Shown piece by piece: positions 26,453 to 36,170 of a stretch of 64,000 bases of DNA; position 1 is the first letter of the stretch; each line of letters opens with the position of its first letter. Source of the stretch: Archivesica marissinica. Taxonomy: Eukaryota > Mollusca > Bivalvia > Venerida > Vesicomyidae. Position numbers and translations under genes: made by a program. The notes under the pieces are model-generated. The model searched no databases, had not been told where the DNA came from, and saw only the letters and a list, made by a program, of their open reading frames with translations. The stretch covers positions 36,980,858-37,044,857 of the forward strand of contig CM026397.1 of the NCBI GenBank assembly GCA_014843695.1, in the 5' to 3' direction.

Positions 26453-27268
26453 CGAATCTGTAACCTAGTTGTAACCAGAAATACTTGTACGGAAAAGTTG
26501 CATATAAAACCTGCTGACAAGTACAATCTATAATAACCTATAACCTAGTTGTAACCAGAAATACTTGTACCTGCTGACAAGTACAATCTATAATAACCTA
26601 TAACCTAGTTGTAACCAGAAATACTTGTACCTGCTGACAAGTACAATCTATAATAACCTATAACCTAGTTGTAACCAGAAATACTTGTACCTGCTGACAA
26701 GTACAATCTATAATAACCTATAACCTAGTTGTAACCAGAAATACTTGTACCTGCTGACAAGTACAATCTATAATAACCTATAACCTAGTTGTAACCAGAA
26801 ATACTTGTACCTGCTGACAAGTACAATCTATAATAACCTATAACCTAGTTGTAACCAGAAATACTTGTACCTGCTGACAAGTACAATCTATAATAACCTA
26901 TAACCTAGTTGTAACCAGAAATACTTGTACCTGCTGACAAGTACAATCTATAATAACCTATAACCTAGTTGTAACCAGAAATACTTGTACCTGCTGACAA
27001 GTACAATCTATAATAACCTATAACCTAGTTGTAACCAGAAATACTTGCACCTGCTGACAAGTACAATCTATAATAACCTATAACCTAGTTGTAACCAGAA
27101 ATACTTGTACCTGCTGACAAGTACAATCTATAATAACCTATAACCTAGTTGTAACCAGAAATACTTGTACCTGCTGACAAGTATAATCTATAATAACCTA
27201 TAACCTAGTTGTAACCAGAAATACTTGTACAGAAAATGTTGCGTATAAAACCTGCTGACAAGTAGAAT
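26453..27268 (+). repeat. 60-bp tandem array, 12-13 nearly identical copies
   Basis: The unit contains TATAACCTAGTTGTAACCAG and CTGCTGACAAGTACAATC. Internal units are almost identical, with single changes such as CTTGCACC near 27046 and GTATAATC near 27181. The first and last units carry about 20 extra bases (near GTTGCATATAAAAC and GTTGCGTATAAAAC). The homogeneous core therefore looks like a recent expansion of one shortened unit inside an older pair of longer ones. Confidence 0.95.
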
Positions 27269-27748
27269 CTATGAATTACTCAACATAATATGGTATGCAG
27301 GTGTGTGCCTGCATAATGTTTAAAGGGGATTTCAGTTATTTACTGTTCTATAAGAAATTTGTATGAAATAATGGTCAGAGAGCACCATTAAGCAACCCAA
27401 TTTTTTCTAGAGTACTCTCAGACATCCATATCAGGCGCGTAGCTGGGCGTGCGTACGTACGTAAATTTTGACTGGTCATGAAAATGCGAAAAATGCAATA
27501 AAAAATGAAACCTAAGGGGGGTGAGGGGTCAAATGTTAATTATCTCCAACAGTTATAACATATATCTACAATTATGTGACACGACTGTTCGCACATGTAG
27601 AGAAGAAAGCCTTCGTATCGGTAGCAGCGACCGACCCCAGCAACCTCAGCAAAATGATTGCTAACCACGGAAAGAGTGATATGCATATCAGCTCTACGGA
27701 GGCTGCAGAAAACTTCAAATATGTAATGACGGGTGACAAAAGGATATC

Positions 27749-29527
27749 ATGAATTCAATCTCCACATCATACAACACGCTAGTGGAAAAAAATCGCAAAA
27801 TTCTCAAAGCTATTGTAGACACGATCGTACTGTGTGGAAAGCAAAACGTTGCCTTACGAGGTCACGACGACAAAGATAGCAACTTCATAGCTTTACTAGA
27901 GTATCAATCGAAATATAACACAGTCCTACGTGATCACTTGGAAACTGGGGACCCAAAAACCAAATATACTTCGCCCGAAATCCAGAACGAACTGATCGAT
28001 ATCTGTGGTGAACAAATCAAATCATCTATTGTAAAAAAGTGTAACAGTGCCCCATTCTTTGGCTTCATAGCAGACGAGGCCACCGACTCTTCCAGAATTG
28101 AGCAGATGGCTCTATGTTTGCGATATTTCGACTACGATACACTAGCCGTACGTGAAGATTTCATTACGTTCGCCGAATGCGACGCCACGACTGGTGAATC
28201 ACTTTCCGATGCATTTCTGAAGAACTTGAGACTTGCAGGCGTAGACGTAGATAAAATGAGGGGCCAGGGATATGATGGCGCTTCGAACATGTCCGGGAAG
28301 TTCCGTGGGGTACAAGCACGAATTAGACAGTCGCTGCCCAAAGCAGTGTACACTCATTGCAAAGCGCATTGCTTAAATTTAGCTATAGTACATGCGTCGG
28401 AAGAGCCGTTGGCCAGGAATATGATGAACACAGTTCAAGAAATTGCGTTTTCCTTTAATTATTCCGCGAAGCGACTATTGCGATACAAGGAAACGCTAGC
28501 GAATGATGCCGGAAGTAAAATTGCCATGGAGCATAGAATAAAATTACAATCCCTGTGCGAAACAAGATGGGCAGCAAGAGCGGACGCACTGAACACCTTC
28601 CAGTCTTCATACATAACGGTCGTGGAGGCACTGGATGACCTCTGTCTACACTATGGCGATAGCAAGGCCGGTGCATACAGAATAGCCATCGTGCAGTTCG
28701 GGTTCATCGTGTGTCTTGTAGCTATAGAACATGTGCTCTCGGGATTAATGCCACTGTCCAAAATGTTACAAAACAAGTCATGTGACCTTATTGAAGCTGT
28801 CAAAGAAGCTAACGTCATCACTCGCCAAGTTACGGATGAGCGAAATGATCCAGCTGTGTGGGATGTCCTGTACGCGAAGGCTGTTGAAATGGCAGAGGCT
28901 GTTGATGTGCAACCATCACGACCTAGAGCCCCGAATAATCGGCGTCGGCAACATCGTCAAAATGCTCCGGCAGATACCGTTTCTGACTACTGGAAGAGAA
29001 ACATGTACTTACCTTTCGTCGATCATTTGGTAACAGAACTATCTGATCGTCTTATTGAGGATGGCGACAGATTCAATGCCCAATTCCTGATACCAGGCGA
29101 TATAAGTAATCTTACCGAGGATATAATTGCGTTCATATATAAAACATTTGAGGAGGATCTCCCCGCGGTTGATCTTGAAGACTTCAAACGGGAAGTGTCT
29201 CGCTGGAAAGTTAGGTGCGCTGGTGACACCGAAGTTCACGCCACCGTAGGTGACACGCTGGCACACACGCCTAGGGAGCTGTACCCCAACGTTTCAACAT
29301 GTCTGCATATTTTGCTGGCGATGCCTGTTTCAACTGCCACCGCAGAAAGATCGTTCAGCAGCATGCGCCGCTTGAAAACGTACCTTCGGTCAACCATGAC
29401 AACAGGCAGATTGTCGTGCCTAGAACTGATGAACATTCACAGGGACAAAGAGATAAACACTGACATGGTTATCGATGTCTTCGCTAGACGGAAGGAGCGG
29501 CGCCTTGCCTTTGTGTTTCGTGTCTAA
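27749..29527 (+). CDS. hAT transposase with DUF4371-like core and C-terminal dimerisation domain
   Basis: The frame of 592 residues resembles the ZMYM1/THAP12-like hAT transposases. GFIADEATDSS (about residue 105-115) and GQGYDGASNMSG (about 172-183) hold the expected first two acidic catalytic residues. HCKAHCLNLA (about 203-212) is the conserved Cys/His block. STATAERSFSSMRRLKTYLR (about 528-547) is the hAT dimerisation region and holds the expected Glu. Coding continues upstream in another frame from at least 27600 (SKMIANHGKSDMH, the usual region before the core). The two frames join at an A4 run near 27737, and one more A would fuse them. The true start is therefore upstream and the first ATG here is probably internal. 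The product would cut and paste the surrounding element in the nucleus. Confidence 0.85.
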   Translation: MNSISTSYNTLVEKNRKILKAIVDTIVLCGKQNVALRGHDDKDSNFIALLEYQSKYNTVLRDHLETGDPKTKYTSPEIQNELIDICGEQIKSSIVKKCNSAPFFGFIADEATDSSRIEQMALCLRYFDYDTLAVREDFITFAECDATTGESLSDAFLKNLRLAGVDVDKMRGQGYDGASNMSGKFRGVQARIRQSLPKAVYTHCKAHCLNLAIVHASEEPLARNMMNTVQEIAFSFNYSAKRLLRYKETLANDAGSKIAMEHRIKLQSLCETRWAARADALNTFQSSYITVVEALDDLCLHYGDSKAGAYRIAIVQFGFIVCLVAIEHVLSGLMPLSKMLQNKSCDLIEAVKEANVITRQVTDERNDPAVWDVLYAKAVEMAEAVDVQPSRPRAPNNRRRQHRQNAPADTVSDYWKRNMYLPFVDHLVTELSDRLIEDGDRFNAQFLIPGDISNLTEDIIAFIYKTFEEDLPAVDLEDFKREVSRWKVRCAGDTEVHATVGDTLAHTPRELYPNVSTCLHILLAMPVSTATAERSFSSMRRLKTYLRSTMTTGRLSCLELMNIHRDKEINTDMVIDVFARRKERRLAFVFRV

Positions 29528-29533
29528 GTAATA

Positions 29534-29627
29534 GTTAGAGCGCTGTACGTCAGTCTGTACGAAGAGATAATTCCCGAGATTTAGCGAGAGGATTATCGAT
29601 CGTACAGGCTGAAAACAGTGCTCTAAC
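29534..29627. repeat. Imperfect inverted repeat (hairpin) after the hAT transposase
   Basis: Arms of about 27 bases, GTTAGAGCGCTGT...CTGTACG (29534-29561) and CGTACAGGC...GTGCTCTAAC (29601-29627), are largely complementary with a 39-base loop. It starts 7 bases after the stop codon. It could be a 3' UTR structure or a small palindromic insertion. Confidence 0.7.
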
Positions 29628-29891
29628 TATTTTGTGTCACCCCCATGCCCGTACCATGTCTCTACTTGTAATAACACATCTTGGTTAAAGTCACTCGGTG
29701 TTGGTTTTCATTGTAAAAAAATCTCGTAAAACCCATTAATTTAAACTATTTCCAGCAGTATTTTGTGTACATATAAGTTGTGAAATACACTCTAAAACTC
29801 ACCTACGGCTGTATAGCAAAAAAAAAATTCCGGGGGAACATGCCCCCTAGCGCCGGTGCGTATCCACATTTTAGTCCCAGCTACGCGCCTG

Positions 29892-30349
29892 CATATAATG
29901 TTATGGCGTGACCCTCTCACAAACTCATCCACACCTAGACGCAAGCATAAAATGCCAATGGCTGCGCTATTGCATTTGAGTACACATCACAAAACCTCTA
30001 GCTATGTCCCTGGTATGATGTTCCTTCATTATAAGTTATCAACAGTTCATATCATAATTATACAAATGAAAAGATGGCAGTTCTCTTGAGTTCACACACA
30101 CTATCACAAACAAACATAATTTACAGGGAAACCTTGATTTTTCCTTGAAACTGGTCTAGCTACATTTCTGAATCCATTAAAGCAAATATAATTTTAAAAA
30201 TGCATTAGCTACAATTAAAATTAAGTTGAAAATGTAGCATTTAGGTCAATACCCCTACACAAGTATTCGTGATTAGGTTCAAAGAGCACTAACCTTAGAT
30301 ATATTAAATATTTAATAGAAAACGACCTGAGCTGGTTAAGTCGATTGTT
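29892..30349. other. No gene seen
   Basis: Flank of the hAT element with short frames only. Confidence 0.45.
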
Positions 30350-30542
30350 AGCTTTCAAGTCCTCATTCCTAATTGACTCCATCATCATCATGTATGTATG
30401 CACCATTAATACCGGTTAATCAGTACTAAGCAATGTGTGTGAGGCGCCTTGCTCAATGACACTACGTACGTGGCCTGACTGAGTATCGAACCCAGACCGT
30501 TCGATTCCAAATCCAACGCTCTACCATTGGACCACGGGCACC
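30350..30542 (-). mobile_element. tRNA-derived SINE with tRNA-Pro-like head
   Basis: On the minus strand from about 30542 the sequence reads GTGCCCGTGGTCCAATGGTA (A box), an anticodon-like loop TTTGGAA, and GGTTCGATACTCAG (B box). A body runs to GATGGAGTCAATTAGGAATG near 30358. The last block resembles the middle of family C (GACTCCATC...). A functional tRNA is unlikely because the acceptor and anticodon stems do not pair well. Confidence 0.6.
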
Positions 30543-30839
30543 ACACATCATGGACGAGGCAATGTGTTCCAGCTTTCTAACAAGATATTGAATTTGCATC
30601 AGTATTGTATACTTTTGCAAAATCCGCTCACACCAAAATGTTTATAATTAGGCGAGTAACATTAATATAAAACTCGTTGGCTTTCTTGTAAAACAAGAAC
30701 AGAAACCAGCTCGATTGAACAAAACATTATACGCTCGATTCAGGCTCTCAATCAATACACTGTTTCCTTCTCGTATACCACGCAGGGAACCAATTTAAAG
30801 GAAGGCGCACTTTATTTAAAAATATACCGGTAACACCAC

Positions 30840-32152
30840 ATGTTACGATGAAGACCGATTATAAGAGTTACTTCCCTTATACTACTTTTAGAAGCAATGC
30901 TTCGGGTCGGGGCAAATCTGCCCCACTAGGTATACGCATGGAACAATGTCTAGATGACCTACATATTGACATGAAATCTATTGCACAGTATAAAATACCA
31001 GATTCTCCTCCTTGGACCCTTAAAACTGCCGAGTTTCGCTTTGATCTCACTTCTGATAAAAAGTATATTACAGACAGGAGCCAGTTTCAAACAAAATATC
31101 ATAAAATCAGGGAATTTTATTCTGACTTCAAAGCCATATACACAGATGGTTCAAAAGCTGGTGACACTGTTGCGTCAGCAGCAATCTTTGGGAATAAAAA
31201 TCGGAAATGTAGACTTCCAAACAAGTCCTCAATTTTCTCTGCCGAACTGAAGGCCATAGATCTCGCTCTAGATCTTGCAGTGGAATCACACTATGTTCAA
31301 TATATCATTTTCTCTGATTCCTTGTCTGTTTTACAGGCTTTGTATTATGAAAAGTTTGAAAATCCTATTGTTTGTACTTTGCTTGAAAGGATTTCTTCCC
31401 TTTCAGAAACAAATACATTTGTGTTCTGCTGGCTTCCGAGTCATATGGGAATAAAAGGTAATGAAATGGCTGACCAGAATGCAAAGCTGGCTTTGTCATT
31501 ATCAATTTCTAGGATTAAAGTGTGTTATACCGATTTTAAATCTACAATTCTTACCTTAATTCAATCCTCTTGGCAGGCCCAATGGGATGGTGAAATTTTT
31601 AACAAACTTCATTCGGTCAAACCAACACTTGGCGAATGGTGCCCAATTTACAGGCCTATTCGTCGAGAAGAAGTCATTCTTGCCCGTCTCAGGATTGGTC
31701 ATTCTCGAATATCACATTCATGGCTGTTGTCACGAGATGATGCACCAGAATGTATCCCATGCAATACTCTATACACGGTGAAGCATATCTTAATACACTG
31801 TGTTGACCTTCAACCAATCCGGTTGCAGTACTACAATGTGGACAACATTAAAAAACTCTTTGACTCTATCAGAGTAGAGTCCATCATATCATTTATCAAG
31901 GCAATAGGAATTTATAATAAGCTGTGATATCAATTGTTAATCATGCCTTTGTAGTAATCATTCATTCATATATATTCATTCATATATTACCTGTAATTAA
32001 TCTTACGTCTTTATAACTTCTTAGTATTAATTTTTACGTAATGCATATACTTATATAGAATTTATTTCATACACTCGACAATAAACATCACTTTAATGCG
32101 CGCTACATGACCTTAGATGTCGATGCGCCGTAAAACACCATTCATTCATTCC
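30840..32152 (+). mobile_element. 5'-truncated non-LTR retrotransposon (I/Nimb-like) with ATTC tail
   Basis: The element comprises the C-terminal part of a LINE ORF2 (RNase H and downstream region), an AT-rich 3' UTR with CGATGCGCCGTAAAACACC, and a short ATTCATTC tail at about 32139-32150. RNase H after a missing reverse transcriptase and a tetranucleotide tail fit I/Nimb-like clades. The 3' junction lies inside the SGNH-like frame at 32146-32433. Confidence 0.8.
30848..31927 (+). CDS. LINE ORF2 C-terminus: RNase H domain plus C-terminal region
   Basis: The frame has 359 residues. The RNase H fold is clear: AIYTDGSKAG (about 97-106) supplies the first Asp, SAELKAIDLAL (about 131-141) the Glu, FSDSLSVLQAL (about 155-165) the second Asp, and GIKGNEMADQNAK (about 206-218) the final Asp. 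All four catalytic acidic residues are visible. A downstream segment with RREEVILARLRIGHSRISHS and a Cys/His cluster (CIPCNTLYTVKHILIHC) is the usual C-terminus of RNase-H-bearing LINEs. Endonuclease and reverse transcriptase are absent, so the copy is dead on arrival although its frame is open. The first residues may be read-through from flanking DNA. Confidence 0.85.
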   Translation: MKTDYKSYFPYTTFRSNASGRGKSAPLGIRMEQCLDDLHIDMKSIAQYKIPDSPPWTLKTAEFRFDLTSDKKYITDRSQFQTKYHKIREFYSDFKAIYTDGSKAGDTVASAAIFGNKNRKCRLPNKSSIFSAELKAIDLALDLAVESHYVQYIIFSDSLSVLQALYYEKFENPIVCTLLERISSLSETNTFVFCWLPSHMGIKGNEMADQNAKLALSLSISRIKVCYTDFKSTILTLIQSSWQAQWDGEIFNKLHSVKPTLGEWCPIYRPIRREEVILARLRIGHSRISHSWLLSRDDAPECIPCNTLYTVKHILIHCVDLQPIRLQYYNVDNIKKLFDSIRVESIISFIKAIGIYNKL

Positions 32153-32433
32153 AGAAATTGCGTAGCTATTTCCTCCACTGAAAGTGACGCCTGGTATATG
32201 TCGTTCGTACCCGCGAACAATATAACGATATCAGGTTCGAAATCATAAACATCCTCTAAATGTCTCGAGTGTTTTGCCAATGTTGCACCAGGAAATCCAC
32301 TGTATTGAATCATGGGCGAATATTTCAGTCCCAAATCGAATCGAAGATCCTGTTTGTTCCGTATAAACGATTTTGTCCGGCTAACAAATGAATGACTAAA
32401 CACTTGAATTGTTACCGTCGTAGAAGTGGCCAT
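32146..32433 (-). pseudogene. SGNH/GDSL-hydrolase-like protein, truncated by a LINE
   Basis: From ATG at 32433 the frame (95 residues) has a block-I-like motif (VFSHSFVSRTKSFIR, with the presumed nucleophile Ser in HSF), a glycine block (YSGFPGATL) and block III/IV (DIVILFAGTNDI). The order matches SGNH hydrolases of a type often linked to retroelements in invertebrates. The frame stops at the LINE tail (near 32152), so the catalytic Asp-His block is lost. The upstream reading frame and start look natural. Whether it was a host gene or part of an older mobile element cannot be told. Confidence 0.7.
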
Positions 32434-32754
32434 CTTGGTTGTGTTATCCCTTGTTCGATTTCCGAATTAGGTCAATGTACGCGTCGCTAATGAAAACGTA
32501 GAATTCTCGCGCAAATCCCCGGTTGCAATACGCCAAACTGAGCAGACAAACCTGCTCTGCATTAATGTAATAAAGTTCACCTTGCAAATTAACGAACAAC
32601 GCGTAAATATCACAAATAACTATTTTGTTTCACGCAGTAAGTTGTGTCTTCTTCAAAATATAAGAATTAATGGCCAACCTAGATGGTGATTGGCCTGGAC
32701 GTGTCATGTGAGCACAATTGCATTTGATTGGATGGAACGTGGTCATGCCTAAGA

Positions 32755-33890
32755 ATTGCGGCTGATTCGGACCATGGCTGATTCGGACCAGATCAGTGGC
32801 TGATTCGGACCAGATCAGTGGCTGATTCGGACCAGATAGTGACTTATTCGGACCACTCGAAAAACTTCTAATTTTGTTATAAAATTTGCATTGATTTCAT
32901 ACTTATCCAAACATCAGTGGCTGATTCGGACCAGATAAGTGGCCGATTCGGACCAGATTTTCATATTCGTATATTAATGAAATATTAACCTCGGACATCA
33001 GTGGCTGATTCGGACCAGGTTTTGAATAATGGGAAATGGTGGTGGAGATTGATTCATTTGCAACTAAAAAATAATCACAACACGTAGGACATTTTGTTTT
33101 ATTTTTTAATGATAGCACATTTGGCCAATGGCCAGTCTAGCACATGAGCATCATATATAACACAACAAGGTACATTTTTATTATCATCACCATGGTAGCA
33201 GGGTCACATGACTTGACTCATTGAATAACTCATTGAATAAGATCTTTTCTAAATCGTTGCTAATAATTACAATAATTAATTCCTTGCACAACAGCAATTT
33301 ACATATGAGAACATACACGGCCTAACAAGGGGCGTAGATATCTGCGCATTTTGTTTGAATATGAATACTATCATAATTGCATGCGTATTCACTCAGGGGA
33401 CGCTCTCCAGCATGAATTAGCCCTTATATTTTTTTACATGTATACCCGTATTTGTGAAATACATACCTGGAAGGACATTCCTCGGGTCGAGTTGTAGACC
33501 GTGTCCTGTTGGTGATACGCACGAGTGTGGCCGGGTTTGGTCGGGATGCTTCCGGTAGTCCGGCGTTGTTATGATTGTCCCCGACACACTGGACCAGTCT
33601 TCAACTGAAATAAAATGATTCATTATACCATATTTCCAAGATCCCATCAATGTTGTCAAGTTTACAAGTAGAAGCTTTCTATTATTATACATTTATAATA
33701 ACATTTTTATCTGGTCCGAATCAGGCACTGATGTCCGAGTTAAATATTGAAGTTTTTATTGAATGGTCTGAATCAGCCACTGGTCTGGTCCGAATCAGCC
33801 ATTAATCTGGTCCGAATCAGCCATTAATCTGGTCCGAATCGGCCACTGATATCTGAGTTAAATATTTCATTAATATACAAATATTTACAT
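32755..33890. mobile_element. Element with inverted arms built from a GGCTGATTCGGACCAG motif
   Basis: The left arm (32755-33020) has about seven copies of GGCTGATTCGGACCAGAT-type sequence. The right arm (33713-33880) has about five copies as the reverse complement (CTGGTCCGAATCAGCC). About 48 bases are inverted copies of each other, from GTATATTAATGAAATATT to GGCTGATTCGGACC (32969-33016 against 33831-33880). Arms of repeated motifs in opposite orientation around a core resemble transposon subterminal regions. The exact termini and any target duplication are not visible. The core contains the candidate exon at 33477-33604. Confidence 0.6.
33477..33604 (-). CDS. Candidate internal exon, unknown gene
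   Basis: On the minus strand a strong acceptor (CATTTTATTTCAG) precedes 33604 and a strong donor (GTATGTATTT) follows 33477. Between them is an open 128-base segment with varied coding-like composition, including TPDYRKHPDQTRPHSCVSP and GHGLQLDPRNVLP. The combination of both splice signals and an open frame supports a true exon. The gene and its other exons are not found nearby. It lies between the inverted arms of 32755-33890, so it may belong to that element or to a host gene it invaded. Confidence 0.5.
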
Positions 33891-33974
33891 ACTTTTATCG
33901 TCTAAATGCAAACAAAACCAGTAGTAGTATGTAGCTGCCCCGTGAACGCCTATGTTAAGGAGCAGGAGCCGTTG

Positions 33975-34150
33975 ACGTAGCAAAATGGCCGCACTTCCGG
34001 TTCCGGGCAAGATGGCGGAACTTCCCGTTCCAGGCAAGATGGCTGAACTTCCGGTTCCGGGGTAAAATGGCGTAACCTCAGATTCCTGTTCCGGGCAAGA
34101 TGGCTGAAACTTCCGGTTCCGGGCAAGATGGCGGAACCTCGGGTTCCCCC
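33975..34150 (+). repeat. Minisatellite of alternating ETS and YY1 consensus sites
   Basis: About six degenerate units of 26-30 bases with the order ACTTCCGGTTCCGGG then CAAGATGGCGG. ACTTCCGGT (33993-34001) is the reverse complement of the ETS consensus ACCGGAAGT. CAAGATGGCGG (34008-34018) matches the YY1 core. Further loosely spaced copies follow at about 34240-34330 (AAGATGGCGGC, a full YY1 consensus, at 34312) and 34545-34620. Such pairs are typical of housekeeping promoters, so the array could act as a promoter or enhancer, but no gene start is seen beside it. Confidence 0.75.
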
Positions 34151-34369
34151 TGAATCGCAAGTACCGCCATTGATATAGGCGACGAAAAGAGCGGGAAAAT
34201 TTGAATTTGATTTTTCAATTGCCTTCTAGCACGAGGTTCCGCGACATCCTCGAGGGTGGGGCGAGATGTCGGAACATCCGGTGCGCTCCTACAAGACGGC
34301 ACTGATATAGCAAGATGGCGGCTCTACCGGTATAAAGGATTTGTAGATGTGATGACATGTAATCCTGTT

Positions 34370-34412
34370 ATTTAAGAAGGTCGTGGGTTCGAACCCCGAT
34401 CGGGCATGGTTT
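34370..34412 (+). mobile_element. tRNA-like 3' half (B-box fragment)
   Basis: GGTCGTGGGTTCGAACCCCG followed by ATCGGGCA looks like the T arm and acceptor 3' strand of a tRNA or SINE head. No matching 5' half (TGCCCGAT) is present upstream, so it is not a functional tRNA gene. Confidence 0.45.
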
Positions 34413-34725
34413 ATTTATATGAATTTCCAAGATGGGTAGTAACTCTGTCCATGTAAGGACGGGCGCAATGCTAGTATGGACCGGATGCCTTTAAGCAATA
34501 ATTCTGTCCGTGTAAGGAATAACCTACAGTCAAATTGCTGAACATACGGTTCCGGGACAATGTGGCGGAGCTTCCTGTTCCGGGCAAAGATGGCGGTACC
34601 CTCGGTCTTCCAAGATGAGGGAACGTGTAATACAGGCGCTTCCTTTTTACAAACAAAAATGATAGACATCCTCTTCTGGGTGACGTATCAATTGTTTTTG
34701 ACAGTTCGGTGATCTCCGGAGACGA

Positions 34726-34880
34726 ATGGTTTAGATCGTTGACTTCACATCACTTGTCACTCGCCGTTGCTTTAGGGTAGACTACCAATCTGGGTGTACA
34801 ATTTTTCATGTGAGGAAGCTTTTCAGCTATCTTGGGGAAGGTAGATGTTTCTACCCTAGTGCATGTCCGTGCATAAAATG
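34726..34880 (+). mobile_element. Degenerate SINE, same family as 58618-58795
   Basis: Block order: ATGGTTTAGATCGTTGACTT (A-box area), CACTCGCCGTTGCTT, ATCTGGGTGTAC, GAAGGTAGATGTTTCTACCC, then GTGCATGTCCGTGC. The last two blocks match the GGAAGGTCTGCGGTTCTACC and GTCCGTGCC blocks of the copy at 58618-58795. Confidence 0.55.
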
Positions 34881-35639
34881 TTAATTAAAATAATAATAAA
34901 AAAATTGACAACTAGTAAGAATCCCGACATAAGTAGCGGAATTTGTCGAACAAACAGTTGCCTCATGTTGGCTATGCTATCCTTATCTCGATGACATACA
35001 ATTCTGCTATTTTAGAATTGCTTTCATTCGCTGTGGAAGGTATAATTAACATTATCTGTCCACTTATATATATAATCATATACCGATGGGAGTTCACGTT
35101 AATTAACAGGAAACACAAGGTAAGCTTAACTGTAAGAGTTTGTAGTAACTGTATAGGTATATGTACACTGTATACGGAGAGTTTTACTATTGTTTGTGTA
35201 CAATTAGAACACATTCTTCTCGGCGACAGAGTAATTGATTCTACGGCTTGGTATACTTAGTACTGATCTCGCATAGTGCAGAGGTCTGGACCCAGTTGCT
35301 CAACACTTTATCACTGGTTAACTTGTATCATCTAATAAATATATTTACATTGCAAATGCATTGTTATAAATTGGTGCAATTGATGCAATATCAATTGTCA
35401 CATATGAAGAGATCAATATATTATATTTACTTATTTCTATGTAATGAACTACAAATGTTTGAAAGTTAACCGCTGGATAGTTTGACCAGCGGATAAAGTT
35501 TTGACCAACTGGATCCTGAACTCTTTCATTCTGTATGCGATGAAAACAATGCAAACAACATAGACTCATGTCATTTTATGGGGTGACGAAATCAATGAGT
35601 AACACATTCGATCACATTTATTATTCATTAGAATATCAT
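34881..35639. other. No gene seen
   Basis: AT-rich DNA. The open frames at 34943-35260 on both strands overlap and lack motifs or splice context, so none is called. Confidence 0.45.
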
Positions 35640-35991
35640 TTTACATAAAATTCATACGGGTTTACAGATCTGAACATTATTGACGTAGGGCGAAATTCAA
35701 AATCTTTTAAGACGAAGTCTTCATTAACAAAGTACTTAGTTAACCTTTGAAAACACCAATATTCCTCTGACGAATTGTCTCCACCGGCTGTTAGCTTAAT
35801 CACTAATTTTGTCCAGTATACCGTTTCCACTAGACGACAATCTCTCACCTTCAGCAACACCTCAACAGGAACAGTTTTGAAAGATTTAGTTGTGTTGTAA
35901 CCAGTCATTTCCCCTGGAGAATCTAAAGTTGCTCCCTTCATAAATAGATCAATTGCTGACTTGTTTGGTGTTGATGTTTTCCGTGAAGACA
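35640..35991 (-). CDS. Candidate terminal exon (copy 2 of a tandem pair), unknown family
   Basis: An acceptor GTTTCAG lies just to the right of 35991. The exon opens TGTCTTCACGG (encoding SSRKTSTPNKSAIDLF) and runs about 115 codons to a TGA after YEFYVK. Core features are LLKVRDCRLVETVYWTKLVI and EEYWCFQRLTKYF, and the end is MFRSVNPYEFYVK. The beta-strand-like pattern around LVIKLTAGG loosely recalls OB-fold DNA-binding domains, but that is only an impression. It is clearly related to 36171-36517, with the same start, length and ending. Both lie downstream of the transposase-like N-terminal exon at 37017-37654 and could be its alternative last exons. Confidence 0.55.
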
Positions 35992-36170
35992 CTGAAACAC
36001 GGTAATATATTATATATACATTTGTTCTATTATCATGAACGTTCATCTATTGTACAAATGTAAACACTCACTCACATTAGTCGTCTGTCCACAAGAGTTT
36101 GGTGGAGTGTAGTAATTAATAACACAATAATATATGAATAAGCCATAACGGTTGTTTTATTATTATTATT

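Larger units (their letters stand above)
27432..29891 (+). mobile_element. hAT-superfamily DNA transposon
   Basis: The ends CAGGCGCGTAGCTGGG (27432-27447) and CCCAGCTACGCGCCTG (29876-29891) are perfect 16-base inverted repeats of the CAGG...CCTG form typical of hAT elements. The 2,460-base element encloses one plus-strand transposase gene. The flanks share CATAT (27427-27431 and 29892-29896) rather than a clean 8-base duplication, so the target site has either decayed or is unusual. A further inverted repeat lies just after the gene (29534-29627), and a GGGGG...CCCCC hairpin lies near 29832-29847. Confidence 0.9.

Noticed and set aside
34943..35260. Frames of 105 and 80 codons on opposite strands
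   Set aside because: AT-rich DNA with no motif, and both strands are equally open.
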